Below the pieces are notes generated by a model. It did not search any database, had not been told where the DNA came from, and saw only the letters and a list, made by a program, of their open reading frames with translations. DNA of 64,000 bases, from the NCBI GenBank assembly GCA_900104855.1, contig FNSS01000001.1:6891001-6955000 (forward strand), read 5' to 3'. Numbering within the stretch: the first letter of the stretch is position 1; each line of letters opens with the position of its first letter. Shown piece after piece: positions 63,747-64,000 of this stretch. A program made the translations under genes and the position numbers. This DNA is from Rhizobiales bacterium GAS188. GTDB lineage: Bacteria > Pseudomonadota > Alphaproteobacteria > Rhizobiales > Beijerinckiaceae.

Positions 63747-64000
63747 TCAGCTCCCTCGATAGGTCGAATAGCCGTAGGGCGAGACCAGAAGCGGTACATG
63801 ATAATGCGCCGCCGCATCCGCAATGCCGAAGCGGATCAGCACCTCGTCGAGAAAAGCGGGCTCCGGCAAGGCGACGCCGCTCTCGCGGAAATAGCGTCCG
63901 GCCTGGAAAGCCAGCTCATAGCGGCCGGCCGCCATCTCGGCGCCGGCAAGCAGCGGCTTGTCGCAGCGCCCATCGGCATTGGTCACGGTGCGCTTGATCT
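63747..64000 (-). CDS. uraH: 5-hydroxyisourate hydrolase (transthyretin-like), partial
   Basis: Only the C-terminal part is in the window; the gene runs past 64000. It shows [19 protein letters not shown], the [19 protein letters not shown] ending, whose C-terminal YRGS tetrad is diagnostic of 5-hydroxyisourate hydrolases. The enzyme hydrolyses 5-hydroxyisourate, the urate oxidation product, on the way to allantoin. It stands four bases upstream of xdhA. The start and the catalytic N-terminal His lie outside. Confidence 0.93.
   Translation of the reverse strand, partial: IKRTVTNADGRCDKPLLAGAEMAAGRYELAFQAGRYFRESGVALPEPAFLDEVLIRFGIADAAAHYHVPLLVSPYGYSTYRGS

Overview
The window is high-GC DNA, densely coded, with codons ending mostly in G or C. 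Gene content points to an alphaproteobacterium of the order Hyphomicrobiales (Rhizobiales): an epmB-epmA/efp neighbourhood, a full urtABCDE urea transporter, many branched-chain-amino-acid-type (LIV) ABC importers, a fused LivM-LivG protein, and many Tat-type leaders on solute-binding proteins. I cannot resolve the genus. It looks like chromosome: no insertion sequence, phage gene, integrase, CRISPR array or replication origin is visible.

Layout. 0-4 kb: a VOC protein, an orphan pyruvate-dehydrogenase-E1/transketolase-like enzyme and a small His/Tyr-rich secreted protein. 3.9-8.7 kb: a leftward glycerol block (class I amidotransferase, glpR, glpD, glpK) with a candidate GlpR operator before glpD. 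9.1-10.2 kb: a frameshifted M20 amidohydrolase. 10.4-21.2 kb: the most interesting block. It has a complete LIV-type importer, a second paralogous binding protein with a MarR regulator and a 36-codon membrane ORF, three ACMSD-like amidohydrolases and a Rieske protein. The same 14-bp operator-like sequence lies before both the transporter operon and the marR operon. I read this as one inducible uptake and catabolic system for an unidentified, probably aromatic, acid. 21.5-25.9 kb: an RND efflux pair, followed by a GlxA-type regulator. 27-29.3 kb: a YeiH transporter divergent from a LysR regulator. 29.3-35.2 kb: mostly poorly characterised genes (GNAT-like, Tat-exported unknown, PaaI thioesterase, FecR-domain protein, orphan family-5 binding protein). 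35.5 kb: tRNA-Gln(CTG).

35.7-40.7 kb: a second LIV importer (livK, livH, fused livMG, livF). 41-44 kb: the EF-P beta-lysylation genes epmB, epmA and efp. 44.4-50.2 kb: urtABCDE behind a near-perfect sigma-54 (-24/-12) promoter, which fits nitrogen control. 50.3-52.7 kb: PBP1A. 53-64 kb: a leftward purine-catabolism operon: uraH (cut by the window end), xdhA, xdhB, xdhC, a four-gene BMP-family importer probably for purines or nucleosides, and an Ldh-family dehydrogenase. With the urea importer this suggests nitrogen scavenging from purines and urea.

Notable oddities are an apparent CTG start codon in livG, a single-site frameshift in the M20 gene, a roughly 135-bp hairpin-ended dispersed repeat present in two inverted copies, and short in-frame tandem repeats (12-, 15- or 18-nt units) at the ends of several genes.
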